This document shows positions 20,461 through 32,570 of a stretch of 64,000 nt of DNA, piece after piece (positions within the stretch are counted from its first letter, which is position 1; each line of letters starts with the position of its first letter). A program made the translations under genes and the position numbers. The notes beneath the pieces are model-generated. The model saw only the letters and a list, made by a program, of their open reading frames with translations. It did no database searches and had not been told where the DNA came from. Origin of the DNA: Cylicocyclus nassatus (taxonomy: Eukaryota; Nematoda; Chromadorea; Rhabditida; Strongylidae); contig CATQJL010000001.1 of the NCBI GenBank assembly GCA_958299035.1, positions 80,621,594 to 80,685,593 of the forward strand. The letters are read 5' to 3'.

Positions 20461-21477
20461 TTAGGTTGGTGCAAAAGTTTTGTCAGTTTCTTCAATCCGC
20501 TGGCAAACACGCTAGAATGAAGATAAACAAACACTCCAAAATGTATCCGATGCAGAATTTCTTCCTCTTTCTAGCGGCCAAACTGCTATTGTGTTTCGTT
20601 GCGAGAATGACGAGATATTTGCTGGAAATTACAACCACTCGTTTTTACCATGTCCGACTTTCGCTAATTTCCAAAACTTTTGTATGAGACTTTCGGAGGA
20701 GCCTTAATAACTAGCAGATAGAGCAAACCTTTTGCCAACTTATGCAATTTTTTCTTTCTTTCAGCTGCATTTTCAGATTTTTGCTAAATGAGTTTCTAGA
20801 AGTCTTGTGTTTTGGAAAAATCGCATAACCTGTTATTGCACCAAACACTGCAAAACCTGCAGAAAACTGAGGTTTCAGCACAAGATTATTACTACCGTTA
20901 CCATTACAAAGTAAATGAGCGATTTTCGCTTCAAATTATGAAGATTTCGAAACATAGGTTACTTCAGTGCGCGCTCCTGAAATTGAGAAATACTGCGATC
21001 CCCACCAATTTCGCCTGTCTCGGCAAAAAAAGGCAAGTGTTAGAAGGAGAAGAAAAAGCTGCATCGAACGGTGGCTGAAGTGTTTAAAATTTTATGTTCT
21101 ACGAGGTTAAAACAGGCTGAATGTAAAATATGGTCACTTCAAAAAATAAATCGTAGAAATTTGAAAGACAACCCGTAGGGCTACAAAAAATTGCTTCTAT
21201 TGGCAAAAGGTTTGCCTCATCCTTTGGTTATTGGTGCTCCTCCGAAAGTTTCATACAAAAATTTTGAAAATGATTGAAAGTTGGACATATTAAAAACGAG
21301 TGGTTTTGATTTTTAGCAAATATCTTGTCACTCTCGCAACGAAACACAGTGCGAGTTCAGCCGCTGGAAAGAGGAAGAAATTCTGCATCGGATGCATTTT
21401 GAAATGTTCGTTTATCTCCATTCTAGCGTGTTTGTCGATGGATTGAAAAAACTGTCAAAACTTTTGCACCAACCTAA
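20461..21477. mobile_element. Mariner-like MITE, right-arm specific
   Basis: The ends are TTAGGTTGGTGCAAAAGTTT and AAACTTTTGCACCAACCTAA, typical of mariner-family termini. Inverted homology continues about 300 bp inward (GATGCAGAATTTCTTCCTC with its complement near 21,370). TA follows the right end. The left arm of the giant duplication lacks it. It contains no transposase. The 20812-21078 frame lies in its spacer and is not supported. Confidence 0.75.
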
Positions 21478-22660
21478 TATATGTGTAAGCTGAAAATAAA
21501 AAGGTCAGTGCCCTCTTAACAACACTCTTGATGTATTTTGAAACATATTTTCTAACTATCCGCTATACTGAACCTTATACGAACTTGCAATATTTTTTAA
21601 CATGATCACATGAAATAGTTGGCTTTATTTGATTCGCAGCATTTTGAGCTTAACAATAATTGTATTAGAAGGAAGCTTGTCGCTTTCTCAATGACCTTTC
21701 AAATGCACACTTCAGCTTTCCCATCTCAGGTAAACAAACAAAAAGGGTTTATTCTCTTAGGAATTCGACATTATAAATATATATATCGCATTATCGCGTT
21801 ACCAAATGTGATTTTACCTACATTTGCATACTTCTCGGCTTATGAGGTTTGATAGCGTAACGTTACATAAAGAGTATAAAAAAATGACTTCGCATAACTT
21901 TGGATACCTTATTGCAAAGCGACAGAAAAAGGCGGGTCACTTTTTCTAACCTTTGAGAATGAGATAGAAACATGTGGCATGACGGTGCTCCTCAAATTAG
22001 CTGCCATACCAGGTATTTAGGTAATTATTGAAACTTTTGTGGTGAATTTTTTAGACTCACTTTAATTCCAGCAAATAAGCATGCACAGGCGTGTAACGCC
22101 ATCACATGAAGTTATTGTGGCTTTTTGATAATTACCGGGCTTAGCGCTATTGCGATAAACTGAGTCAACATTTGAATTATCGTTTATAAGGGGCCATGCC
22201 TAGAATGAGCTACAGACCATCCATCTTTCAATAACAGAGTTTCCAACATCGCAATAATGACTGATTGCGCAAAACTTTTTGCGAAATGTTTCCGACATGA
22301 TTAATTCGATGAACAGCGCTCTGCTGTTAAATTGAGGTGAAGCCGACTTCAATATAACCCAAATTTCTATTTATACAAGAGAGCTGTTAAAGATCAAATG
22401 TTTGCTACTTTATTTGGACATCCCCTACATATTATGGAGGTTAGAGAGCGGAACAGAAACCTAATCGATATCCTCGATGTCAATCACATTGAAATTAACA
22501 TTTCGAAATTCGGTCATTAACCAATTCTCAGCTTCCGAAGATCGTTATAGCGAATGAAGAAAGATTAATAAGCATCATAGCCCGAGTTCGATTTTTAGCG
22601 AACTTTTATTTCTTTACTATTATATTTAGCTCAGTAAACGAAACTCTGTCATCAGACTGA
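21478..22660. other. Outer right-arm DNA, no clear gene
   Basis: This mirrors 1384-2340. A conserved protein-like block is seen in both arms (right plus 21619-21852; left minus 2218-2050) with CIR, LVAF, FQMHT, AFP.Q and NKQKGF in common. Start and splice signals do not agree between copies, so only a possible relic is noted. Confidence 0.3.
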
Positions 22661-23024
22661 TGACAACATTTGTTAGGCTTGTCATAGATTGTGCACGGTT
22701 TCTTTTTCCTTCATTAACATGCAAATCTCACACTTCATTAATTTGCGAAATGAGTATATCATAATGAGTATAATGAGTACATCTTTTTTGGTCAAAAGAC
22801 TGTGCAATTTCTAGCTCATTTCATACCCTACATGGTATTGAGATTTGGGTGCGCCAGAATATGGATTATTTTTCCTGTGGGATCCAGAGTTCTGAATGTG
22901 ACTTTTGCAACTTTAAAACAACAGGATACAAATATTCCATAAACGGTGCTTCCTTAAACTAGACTGTAAAATTTGCAAGTTGGGTTGCTGTAGTGTTTGA
23001 CACATAATTTATGCTTTTGTTATA

Positions 23025-23638
23025 CAGAAGGTGTGCCTACTGTTTGATGGTTAATAACTCTCTTGTAATGAAGAGCCTTTTGAAAAGCTTTGAGTAGTTT
23101 ATAGAGCTGGCTTCAATTTAGATTTACTGGATGAGGCAATCGAGAATTCCTTTTCGTTACTGTAGGAGCACGGTAGCTTGTAGCATATGGCACCACTGTG
23201 AAAAAGGCAGTTTAGAAGAAATTGCCAAATGAATCTGAAAAATTGTGTAACATTTTCAGTACCCAAAATTTTGCCTTTTGTAGAGCTTTTTGACTTTTCA
23301 AATGACCTAGACAGATTTTCGCCAGTGGCAAACGTTGGTTGTTGTAGTATATCTGGCATTACTTATGCAAAATGTGTTACGGTGAAATGCCAGTTTCACC
23401 TTTGGAACCAGCGACTAGTTAAGCTAGCGTAGGAACTTTCAGCTTTTTTGGTTTTATTTCAGATACGAATTATAACCCATATTTACTCAACACCCTCTCA
23501 AAGCTTCTACCGTACTTACAGTAAACAGGGAATTTTGGTTTGCATCAACTGTAAATCTAAGCCAAATCTCGAAAGACTTCATTAGAAATGAGTTACTAAC
23601 CATCACACACTAGGCGCACCTTTTCGAAACACCCTGCT
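23025..23638. mobile_element. TA-inserting MITE, degenerate copy
   Basis: The left end is TATACAGAAGGTGTGCC followed by CTGTTTGATGGTTAATAACTC. The right end contains CATCACACACTAGGCGCACC…CACCCTGCTTA. The inner block matches the family at 15829-16492 and 735-1067. The short frames 23099-23359 and 23229-23432 belong to this repeat. Confidence 0.45.
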
Positions 23639-23813
23639 TATAGGGTAGTCCGAATTGTGGTATGTATAAGGTTAATGCAAAAATGATGGCCGTTTTTTCA
23701 AGTCTTTTTCCAAATCAACTTTTTTTCAATAAAAATCATCTTCGGAATAACGGCCCGTAGTAAACCCCCTTGAATGTATTCTGCATCTTACAAATAAAAG
23801 AAGAAAAAGAAAT

Positions 23814-23859
23814 TACCTAATTTCCGTCTCGTTCCTATCACTATACGGAAAATTAGGTA
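23814..23859. other. Stem-loop
   Basis: TACCTAATTTCCGT pairs with ACGGAAAATTAGGTA across a 17-nt loop (one mismatch or bulge). It is followed by purine-rich sequence (GAAAGAAAGAG) and lies upstream of the Penelope-like remnant; whether the two belong together is unknown. Confidence 0.5.
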
Positions 23860-24262
23860 CGAATACGATCTTCCCGGGACTTGTCAGTATTGAAGGAAGA
23901 TCGTAAGCGTGAGAGAAGAAGAGAAAAGAAAGAAAGAGAAAATCAAAAGTAAACTAACCTAGAATGGATTGAAATTTGGGTAACCCTCATGGTAGCTTGT
24001 TTTATTATGTTAGTCTAAATGGACTTGAAATGAGAGGAGAAGGAATGAAGAGATTGTAAGGTAATTCAAAGGTAGAAATTGGAAACACAAACGATTATGA
24101 TTGCAATCAAACAATAGTTCCAAAGGAAAAATTGGCACTCAATGACAATAGAGCTAATGTACAATGGAGCATATAATCGTATAGGTGTGTAGATTGGAGT
24201 GAAATATCCGATGGTGAAGGAAGGCAAATGAGGATTATGCAAGAGTCAAAGAGTTTTGAAGG
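23860..24262. other. Purine-rich and low-complexity DNA
   Basis: This stretch contains GAAGAAGAGAAAAGAAAG-type tracts and no open frame of note. It may be part of a decayed retroelement on the minus strand. Confidence 0.3.
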
Positions 24263-24484
24263 TTAAAAAATAGATTTGACCATGTTCAATATTTCACTGT
24301 CTTTACCAGAGCAAAAATATTTTGTAATTATGAATTTATTTCTATGTAAGCATCTGAATGTAGAACTCAAGATGAAGCTTTCTTTATATTCGTTCTCAAT
24401 AAGTTGCTTCTTAAGGATATCAATCCTATGTAAAAAGTCTTCCAATAAGGAACATGAACGAGCAATTCTTAGTGTTTGGACTGG
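24263..24484 (-). pseudogene. Penelope-like reverse transcriptase remnant (probable)
   Basis: 73 codons are open up to TAA. The segment SLLEDFLHRIDILKKQLIEN followed by EY.ESFI…F resembles the region after the RT catalytic core of Penelope-like elements, where F/H..E/I..LK..L..NGY...FI is typical. No RT catalytic motif (YxDD) or GIY-YIG domain is visible nearby, so it is a fragment. The assignment rests on family memory of this short motif only. Confidence 0.4.
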
Positions 24485-26559
24485 TTAATTTTTTGGGCAG
24501 TTGGGTCTTTTCACTTTTTGGCTCAAAATTGAGCTGTATTAGAGCTGTTGCTAAATCGTAAATAACATCTTGTAGAGCTTGCTTTGCTCTATCGAATTAT
24601 ACTCTGCAGCCTATCTGAAAATGAGAACTTTACGACTCAGTGGGGTTGAAAATCAAAACGGACATCGATTTCCGGAAAACCTAATGCTTGTTTTCAACTT
24701 ATAATCCAGGCAAACACTTCGAAGTATCCGTCAGGATTATAAGTTTATTTAGGTGAGATTATATAGATTATTCAGATGCGGTCTCAAAAACTAAAATCTG
24801 GTTTCATACGCAAAGTTTTGTAACTTACGTGCGGCAACGAAACAACTCGAATTTCTCAGAATAGAAGGTAAAAAGATGATTTTATAATACAGCAAATTGC
24901 AGTAAACAAGCTTCCATGGTTCCGAAAAGATTTAGATGCGGCCAGATATGACCCTTTCTTCAACTTTTATCGCCATTCATAAAGTTGTAAGAAAAACCAA
25001 AGGTTACGAAAAAGACCAGGTTTGGCGGAGCTTCGCAGGGCCCGCGGGCAGCATTACAAAAAGACTTACAATATGTTGATGGTCATGGTAGAGGTAAGCG
25101 TTTTTGTCGAATGTTTTAGACTTCACTGAGGCCCCTAAAACAGAATTTTTGGGCCACTGCTACATTCAACATCTGTGTCACATATACCCTAATTTCACGC
25201 GTATAAGGTGCACTTTTTCGAATTTTCAAGCGAACTGCTCAGCCGCTTCACTTTATTCCGAAAAGAAATCCTTACATCCACGATTCTCTCAAGCAATAGA
25301 CAGCACGTTATAGGGTCCTTTGGTTGTAAATTTGGCGTGTCTGGGCTGGTCGATTTAAAAAAAAATCCCCCGCGCCTTATATGCGTGAAATTAGGGTAAA
25401 TATCTTCGATAGTGTTTGAGCTTTTAGCGTTATTTTCGTTTTTTACTATAATTTCTAAAAGTGTTACTTTCGAATTTTTTCCGAACATTTAATTGCTATT
25501 CGATTTCCTTCGTCTTTAGTCAAATTACACCCTCTTACAAACCGCCTCCCATCGTAGGTCTACCTTTGTTGGGAAACTAAGTGTTCGGATTTGCTTGGAC
25601 ACTGCCTTTAAAAGGTAAGTTTCAACCGCAGCATATTTTAAGTGTCTTCAAAATCTCGAAAGGCAAACAGTTGCCATCATACTTGCAACTATTCCCCACT
25701 TCCAAATAAGGTTTTTTCTGTCACTGATTGCCAAGATTAAGATCAATACACTAGAAAGCTACAAGATGTCACTTTTTTATTTTAGGCACTTTCCAAGCTT
25801 TTTTTTGAATTAGGTGATGTGGTAGCAGCAGCTGAAAACCAGAGAATCAGGAGTATTCAAAACCATCTTACTAAAATAAAATTAGGCTTTTGCTAACATG
25901 AATATTGAACTTAACTGTAAGAAGCAGCTTGGATTTTAGTTATTGCCTTTTTATTGGAACCAAATTACAATTCGATGTTGCACATTGTCAAGTGAATCAA
26001 CATGGCATGCATAGCACACGCTTAATCACATATTATAACAGTTGTGCGTTGAGCCATAAAAGTGATTGCGTTGTTAGTGTTCTGATTGCTCATTTGTCTT
26101 TCAAGTTAAAACATTTCTGTTTTTATGGATATTGAAGCAGGAGCAAGAGCTCGCCAGGGGGATGGTCGGCAGAAAATTGCGATCAGGTTTTTCCTGATGT
26201 TTTCAAATCTTTGGTATTTCATGGATTACAATTACTACATGTCTAAAGTTATTTAAAGTTTCTGCCTATTAAAGTTTGGATTATAAAACCAATTGAAATC
26301 CCGTGCTCTTGCATGCTAGAGCAGTAAACTAATCACCTACATTGGAAATCTGATTCAAAGTTGTCTGGATTGCAAATTGTACACTATAAAATTGATTAAG
26401 TATGGTACAACATCAAATTTGATGCAAACAAAAGAAAGCGTTGGTCAGTTTTGCAAAGCAACCAGATATCACTCAGTTCTAATAATATGACTGCTATTGT
26501 TCCGGAGTCGCCGACTCTGGTAAATGCCGTGGAGTAGGAATGTATGGCTGTTGTACTCG
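24485..26559. other. No gene recognised
   Basis: Near 24,571 a copy of a short dispersed motif occurs (TGTAGAGCTTGCTTTGCTCT), also present at 42,470, 60,650 and 61,580. At 25,190 and 25,385 the phrase TAATTTCACGCGTATAAGG and its complement form a local inverted pair about 190 bp apart. The short frames here have no supporting second copy. Confidence 0.35.
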
Positions 26560-28930
26560 GGTTATCTAATCTCAACCAATCCTCCTATAATATAACATCG
26601 AAAGCGGTTTGTGGGCGGCGTTTCGCCAGAAGTAGAACACGCACGAAGTGAGGAGCGAGCTCGACCGCAGAGAATTTTGGGGGCGTAGTCTCGCGGGGTT
26701 TCATTCGCAGCTGTACAGCCACACAGTGCTGGCGTTCTTTCTAAAGCTCAGCAACTTAAGGAGAAGGGGGTATCAAGCGCTTTTCATTGTATGTAGCAAA
26801 TTGTGCAATGGTGCCAGTAATAATTCAGCCCAACACTGCTTGCGCTTTTCTTGCTCCGCAGATACTTCTGTTCGTTGCCTTCCTGAATTGTTACAAAAAC
26901 CCATTCATGTCGACGTTCCCTATTTTTACCACTTTGATGGGAGCTGAAGCTTTGATCTGGCATACTGACAGTCAGCAGCCTCTTAGTTCCACACCTCTGC
27001 TTACAAAATTATTTCGTTTACAAAATTTGGCCAGATTTTTGCCGAGCTGTGCCATTGATACGTTTTTTCATGACAGTGACAAAGAAACACCCATTTTTGA
27101 TGATTAAGTTCCAAAACGTTCTTAGGAATAACCTGTTGATTCAAGACAGAGTTAGAGTTTGATAAAACTTAACGCAAACAATCACAACTAGATTCACGGT
27201 GCTCAGCTCCAAAACTTATTAGCAAAAATACATGAGCTTCTGTTTATCGGCCTCACAGATCACTTTATAAGCGAATTGATCCTGCTCCCCATGTCATAAT
27301 GGAAGATGAAGTTTTTCGATATGATATAATACTAGATCGCATTACAGCTTTTTTTCAAAAATCTTTGTTAGACTATATACATGTCTGATTTTAGTAGAGT
27401 TGAACGCACTTCGCTTGGTAGTGTATAATATTCCCCAGATATTAGCGAAAATTTTGAGAACTTGGCGATGACTGCTGTTAAGTGATCCTTGAAATAGCAC
27501 CAATACTCGACCGTCGACCACAATGGATGCTGACTCATCGCGCTTGTTCTTCGTAGTAAGCTTGGACGGGTCAGCCAGTTTACGTGTCTGGACCGTTGAT
27601 CACGCCAGGAGCTGACTCATCATTGATCTTTGCAAACCGAGCCAGCCATGCATGCTTTGAACATCAACACAATAAATTGGTCATACTAGGGGTCAAAACA
27701 GCTGCCAACTTCGCCGGGAACTCTAATGTTGTTTAATAGAAGTGTTTTGATATAATATAATACGCGTAAACTAGCTCAGCTTTGAAATGCGATGTGCCAC
27801 ACAATTATTTTGCAATCAAAATTTTGTAACTTTCACTGAGCTGTGCAGTCCTTGAGCATTTTTCCATCAGGCACACTGCCATTAGATCGCATCACAATTT
27901 TTTTGTTAAGAAATCTTTGTCAGACTATATACATGTTTGATTTTAGTAGAGTTAAATGCACTCCGCTTGGTATATAATAGGCTCCTAGATATTAAATTGT
28001 GAGAATTTGGCGAAGACTGCTGTTAACTGATCCTTGGAATAGCACCAATACTCGACCGCCGACCACAATGAATGCTGACTCATCGCGCTTGATCTTCGTA
28101 GTAAGCGAGGATGGGTCAGCCAATTTACATGTCTAGACCGTTGACCACGCCAGGAGCTGACTCATCATAATTGATCTTTGCAAACCGACTCAGCCATGCA
28201 TGCTCTGAACATTAACACGATAAGATGGTCATACTAGGGGCCAAAACAGCTGCCGAATTCGCTGGGATTGATGCATTGTTCAGATCATGCCAGAATTGCA
28301 ATTTATACAAGTGACCTTCACATTTTGAAAAGAATCAGTCAAAATGAGAGATACGACGATCCTCACTTTATCTTTCTATATTCTGACCAATATATCAAAG
28401 CAGCTGTTAATCGCGTTTAAAATGGAAGGCTTTTATAATAGAGCAAGTTTTGGTCAAACTAACTAAAATAATTTTCAGGGCACATCCTCAAAATAGGAAA
28501 TACCCCCATTTGTTTTCATTGACTTCATTGAAAAATTCGATGCTTGGGTGGATTTATGGAAGAATTTGAGTTTTGTTCTACAAACAAATTTGGCGAACAA
28601 GCACTGGTCTCATTGAAAAGACGGTTGAGCGAGTTCTACGGAGGGACGTTTCAAAGGATATTTTCCCTCAACAATCCGCTAAAGACTTAATGAGAAATGC
28701 CCATCTAAAAGAATTTCCTTGAACAGAAAATCAACGTTAAAGAAAAGCGGTGTACAAGTTCCTTCATTAAAAAGGAGCTGGAACACTTTTACAGATATAT
28801 TTCGCGATTCAGCTTTTTCCTTTACCTAAAAATCTGACGTTGAAAATTTTTTGAGAATTCCTATTCTTTCACAAACAATTGCTACACGCAAGTTCAGTCT
28901 ATATGGACAAACATCCGGCAATTTCCACGG
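26560..28930 (+). repeat. Dispersed long repeat, copy 1
   Basis: This matches 39,880-41,420 in direct orientation. Both begin TATAATATAACATC.AAAGCGG, share a GC-rich block (GCACGAAGTGAGGAGCGAGCTC; GAGAATTTTGGGGG) and continue with similar segments to about 28,930 / 41,160 (CAACAATCYGCWAAAGACTT). A 106-codon frame at 26787-27107 (MYVANCAMVPVIIQ… to DKETPIFDD) is partly mirrored in copy 2, including the 9-residue run FMSTFPIF.TL, but is disrupted there. It could be a remnant of a gene carried by the repeat. Confidence 0.6.
27337..28270 (+). repeat. Tandem duplication, period about 547 bp
   Basis: The block GATCCTTGAAATAGCACCAA at 27,484 recurs at 28,031 with few changes, along with CTGACTCATCGCGCTTG, GACCACGCCAGGAGCTGA and CATGCATGCT. 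A third, more diverged match is in the second repeat copy near 40,499. Confidence 0.7.
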
Positions 28931-29166
28931 CAGAATTTTACAGAAGGCATCTTTTAGTCGATCTTCATATATCCCTGGATACATTGAAATTATTCTATTG
29001 CTGCTTTCAATTTCGCAACTGCAAACTTTTGTCACGCTGGGAAGAAACGGATTTCAGGATTGGCCACTCTTACACAAAAAATCATTCGTTTCGTTGTTCG
29101 GTTTTGAATGAAAATCGAACTTTTGAAAAATTTTACTCTTGTTTTGACTTGTTTTGAGAAATTGAG

Positions 29167-30190
29167 GCTTGCAAAATGTGGTCCCGCGGGTACCTGAATA
29201 CTTTGTAGGTCGGTCACTTTTACTTGTTTTGAGAAATTGAGGCTTGCAAAATGTGGTCCCGCGGGTACTTGAATACTTTGTAGGTCGGTCACTTTTACAC
29301 AAAAGATGTCTTCTGATAATTCTTCAAACAGATCGAAGATGCATTCTTTCTCCTCCAAGCATGAAATCCGAATACATTGGAAAAACTCCACTTCTGCCTC
29401 AAGAACATTGCCGCTTGCAAACGGTGGTCCCGCGGGTACCCGAGTAGTTTGTAGGGTAGGTCACTTTTACAAAAAAGACTTCTCGCAGTAATTTTTCCTA
29501 CAGATCGAAAAAATTTGGCATTATTTCTGCTCCATGCATGAAATTCGAAGACATTGGAAAACTCTACTTCTGCCTCAAGAACATTACCGCTTGCAAACTT
29601 TGGTCCCGCGGGTACCTGAATAGCTTGTAGGTTGGCCACTTTTACACAAAAGACTTCTCGCAGTAATTTTTCCTATAGATCGAAGATATGTGGCATTCTT
29701 TCTGCTCCATGCATGAAATTCGAATACATTGGAAAAAGTCTACTTCTTCCTCAAAAACATTGCCGCTTGCAAACGGTGGTCCCGCGCGTACCCGAGTAGT
29801 TTGTAGGGTCGGCCACTTTTACACAAAAGACTTCTCGCAGTAATTTTTCCTACAGATCGAAGATATTTGGCATTCTTTCTGCTCCATGCTTGAAATTCGA
29901 ATACATTGGAAAAACTCTACTTCTACCTCAAAAACATTGCCGCTTGCAAACGGTGGTCCCGCAGGTACTTGAATTGTTTGTAAGGTAGGTCACTTTTACA
30001 CAAAAGACTTTTCGCAATAAATTTTCCTGCAGATCGGGAGTATTCGACATTCTATTTTTGCTCCGAGCATAAAAATCGAAAACATTTGAAACTCTTACTT
30101 CTGCGCCCGAAAGCTTACCGCTTGCAAACTTTGGTCCCGCGGCTACCCGAGTAGTTTGTAGGGTCGGTCACACTAAAACTTTGAAACTAA
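29167..30190. repeat. Minisatellite, unit about 175 bp
   Basis: Units start with GCTTGCAAA at 29167, 29242, 29413, 29589, 29764, 29942 and 30120, so spacings are 75 (a short unit), 171, 176, 175, 178 and 178 bp. Each has GGTCCCGCGGGTACC, GTTTGTAGGGT.GG and CACTTTTAC. Diverged single units occur at 41,237 and 41,369. Open frames on the minus strand (for example 29032-29391) repeat the same peptide because of the array and are not genes. Confidence 0.85.
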
Positions 30191-31180
30191 GATATCTCGC
30201 TCACTACTGGAAATCGTTGAACTGTGAGTACTACTTGGTCATTTATTGAGTTGGTGCAATCGGGCCTCCTATTTTTGAACATAGTCAAGAATATCAGAAG
30301 CAGCAAGCCTTGCATAACTTAGCGCGCACCTGTAGTATACGTAGTATCTTGTTCTGTAGTCCTGTAGTATACAGAAAACACCTCAACAAAAGAGTTCTGC
30401 GAAAAGGAAAGATAAAGTTTCAACATTGTCCTTTTTGAGCCTGTTTGTGGTAGGCTTGAAAGTCCCAAATCACGAAAATTTGGATTTCTTCATGCACTGT
30501 ATGGCTGAGTTTCTCTGCAAAAATTGTGGGCAAGATATATTAATCTCAAGCTTACAGAAATGAGCGAAACTTCTTCGATTGCATTATCATGGAAAATTTT
30601 TGACCAGTAGAATGCCAGCAGCATGTATTTATGTTGGGGGCGTCAATTTCTCAGTCCAAATATTCTCGAAAAACCTACTTGAACACATGCACTGGGTAAG
30701 CAACATTTATTCCCTACAGATGCTATGTTTTCAAAAGAATTCGTTCGTTTACGAATGAATTATGGCCAAGGAAGTTTAAGCAATGAAATTTCGATTAAGT
30801 GCAGTTGTGCGAGATGCTGGTGAAATTCTCACAAATGAGGTGGAAGCTTAATCTCATCACTGTTGGAAAGTACATGAAGAATGCTTTCCAATGTTATGCG
30901 AAATTTATACCAAAAAAGAAATTTTGAAGGGAAAAAGTTTTCGGAAAGTAGGCCTAGAAAAACGGACATTATTTTTCTACCAATCTATTATTTTGGATTT
31001 TTGTTGAAAGGAATAACGGCTATTACTAGATTTTTGGGAGGCGAAAACTGTATGCGGGTTGCATCACCTTTTGAAACGAAGCCGAAGTGGAGGCATATTC
31101 GCTTGTTCTGTTGTATGGAAAACGGTTGTGACTAAATTGCAGTTTATCTGCAAGGAGAGCTTTGAAGATGACTGAGAACT
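30191..31180. other. No gene recognised
   Basis: Sequence of mixed composition. The frame at 30881-31135 has no support. Confidence 0.35.
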
Positions 31181-32570
31181 TATGCGTCCCTTCTGGCATG
31201 GAGGCCTTAAAGTGTCGATGACATTCGTTACTGTGGGTTCACCGTGGATTTTTCGGGAATGTACAGTCCCGGTAGGAATTTCGATTCGCAAAAGTAAGGA
31301 TCCTTTTGCCAGAGGATCTGAAGGGTGACCAAGGCGCTCTTAACCCCAGGGCCTATGACTGTTGAAGATACGTTACTACATAAACAAACAGAGATTCGTG
31401 AAATCCCTCTACTTGCAATAGGAGAACTAAAGCGTGTTTTGACGGATTCCGTTACTTCTGGAGATGCAAAGGCTTTCAAAGATTGGTAAGAGATGCCAGT
31501 ACTTCTGGTGGGAGATTGAGGTACTTGAGATCCTGCGTCTCCTCTGGAGGGAATTCTTGAAGCGTTGATGACATTGGGTGTACCGTAACATCTTTAGGAT
31601 GTGGAAGAAAACGAGACACGTTTGAAAGGGAAAACCAAGGAGTGTCTAGGTTTCTCGGCGTCACTAGAGCGAAGCTCCAGAATTTGAGAATCTTTGCACT
31701 ACATGGAATTGCAGGGTGTAAACCGCTTTACTTCCAGCAAGAAATCTTGAAGTAAAGGTAAAACTTTTTGCACATGTGGAGTTTCACAGCAGGAGTTTGG
31801 TACACATCTGGTAAGGGGCCTTCAAGTGTAAAAAGCGTTTTGACACACTGTATGGACTTTACCAGTAATTCTTGCTTTCTTGGTAAGAGAAGTGGAAGGT
31901 ATCTGAGGGGCTTTGTTTTCTTGCCCTAGCATTGGAATAAAGGAATTGAATTACTAGAGTGACTGTGAGACAAATGGCGGCTGAGAAAAAAACTGAGGGG
32001 GGTCTGAAGCGTTCAGCGTCACATCTAAAGAGAAGCCTTAAGAAATCCTTTTTGCATAGAATGCATATGGAGGAGGGTGAGAGGGAGGGTCCGCATCATT
32101 TGACCTAGAAGATTCACTGTGCAGATTTTTTATTTTTGAATAAAATCCGTATAGTTTTGTTAAAAAAGGGGTGTCTAAGGGTTCCGCTTCACTCTGTAGC
32201 GGTTTTTTTTGTGCAAGGACTTTTGAGGATGTAAAATTACACTCGTACTTCTGGTAGGATACTGAGGTCTCTGGAGGGAAACCTGGGAATGTCAAAGGCA
32301 TCGGATGCACTGCAAAGAATTTCAGGATGTGGCAGAAATGGCGGTGCTTCTGAAAGGGGAGCGAGGTGTTTGGAGGCTTCCGCCTCAAAGATGCCTCAAA
32401 GAAGGAAATCTTATGCATTTCCTGGAATTTGAGGAGGGGGAGGGGAGGGGGGGAGCGTCACTTTGGCAGAAAGCATTGCGATAAAAAGGGAAATTCTTTG
32501 CACTGTATCTAATTCTAGGGAAGAGATTTCGCGCTAGAAGGTTTCTGACTTTTAACCTTTGAATTCCTGA
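31181..32570. repeat. Degenerate tandem repeats, G-rich on plus strand
   Basis: Blocks around 31,500-31,670 and 32,230-32,400 share TACTTCTGGTRGGA, CTCTGGAGGGAA, TGACATTGGGTG-like and GGATGTGG.AGAAA. A weaker third match is at 31,195-31,350. On the minus strand both blocks encode VHPM…T…FPPET-like peptides in frames 31476-31664 and 32038-32418. That may reflect an old coding repeat or shared ancestry only. Confidence 0.5.

Larger units (their letters stand above)
13510..22760 (-). repeat. Right arm of giant inverted duplication
   Basis: This is the reverse complement of 1151-9281. Two elements are unique to it: the foldback 18569-20354 and the mariner-like 20461-21477. The outer end is near 22,760 in the run GAGTATATCATAATGAG. 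Beyond that, the left side continues into a mariner-like element, so the true outer breakpoint of the duplication may have been overwritten on the left. Confidence 0.88.

Noticed and set aside
22661..22690. CTGATGAC as a hammerhead ribozyme core
   Set aside because: No matching GAAA strand or flanking stems could be placed.
29032..29639. Minus-strand frames with repeated VTDLQSIQVPAGPHFAS peptide
   Set aside because: The peptide repeats because of the minisatellite; there is no start, splice or independent support.
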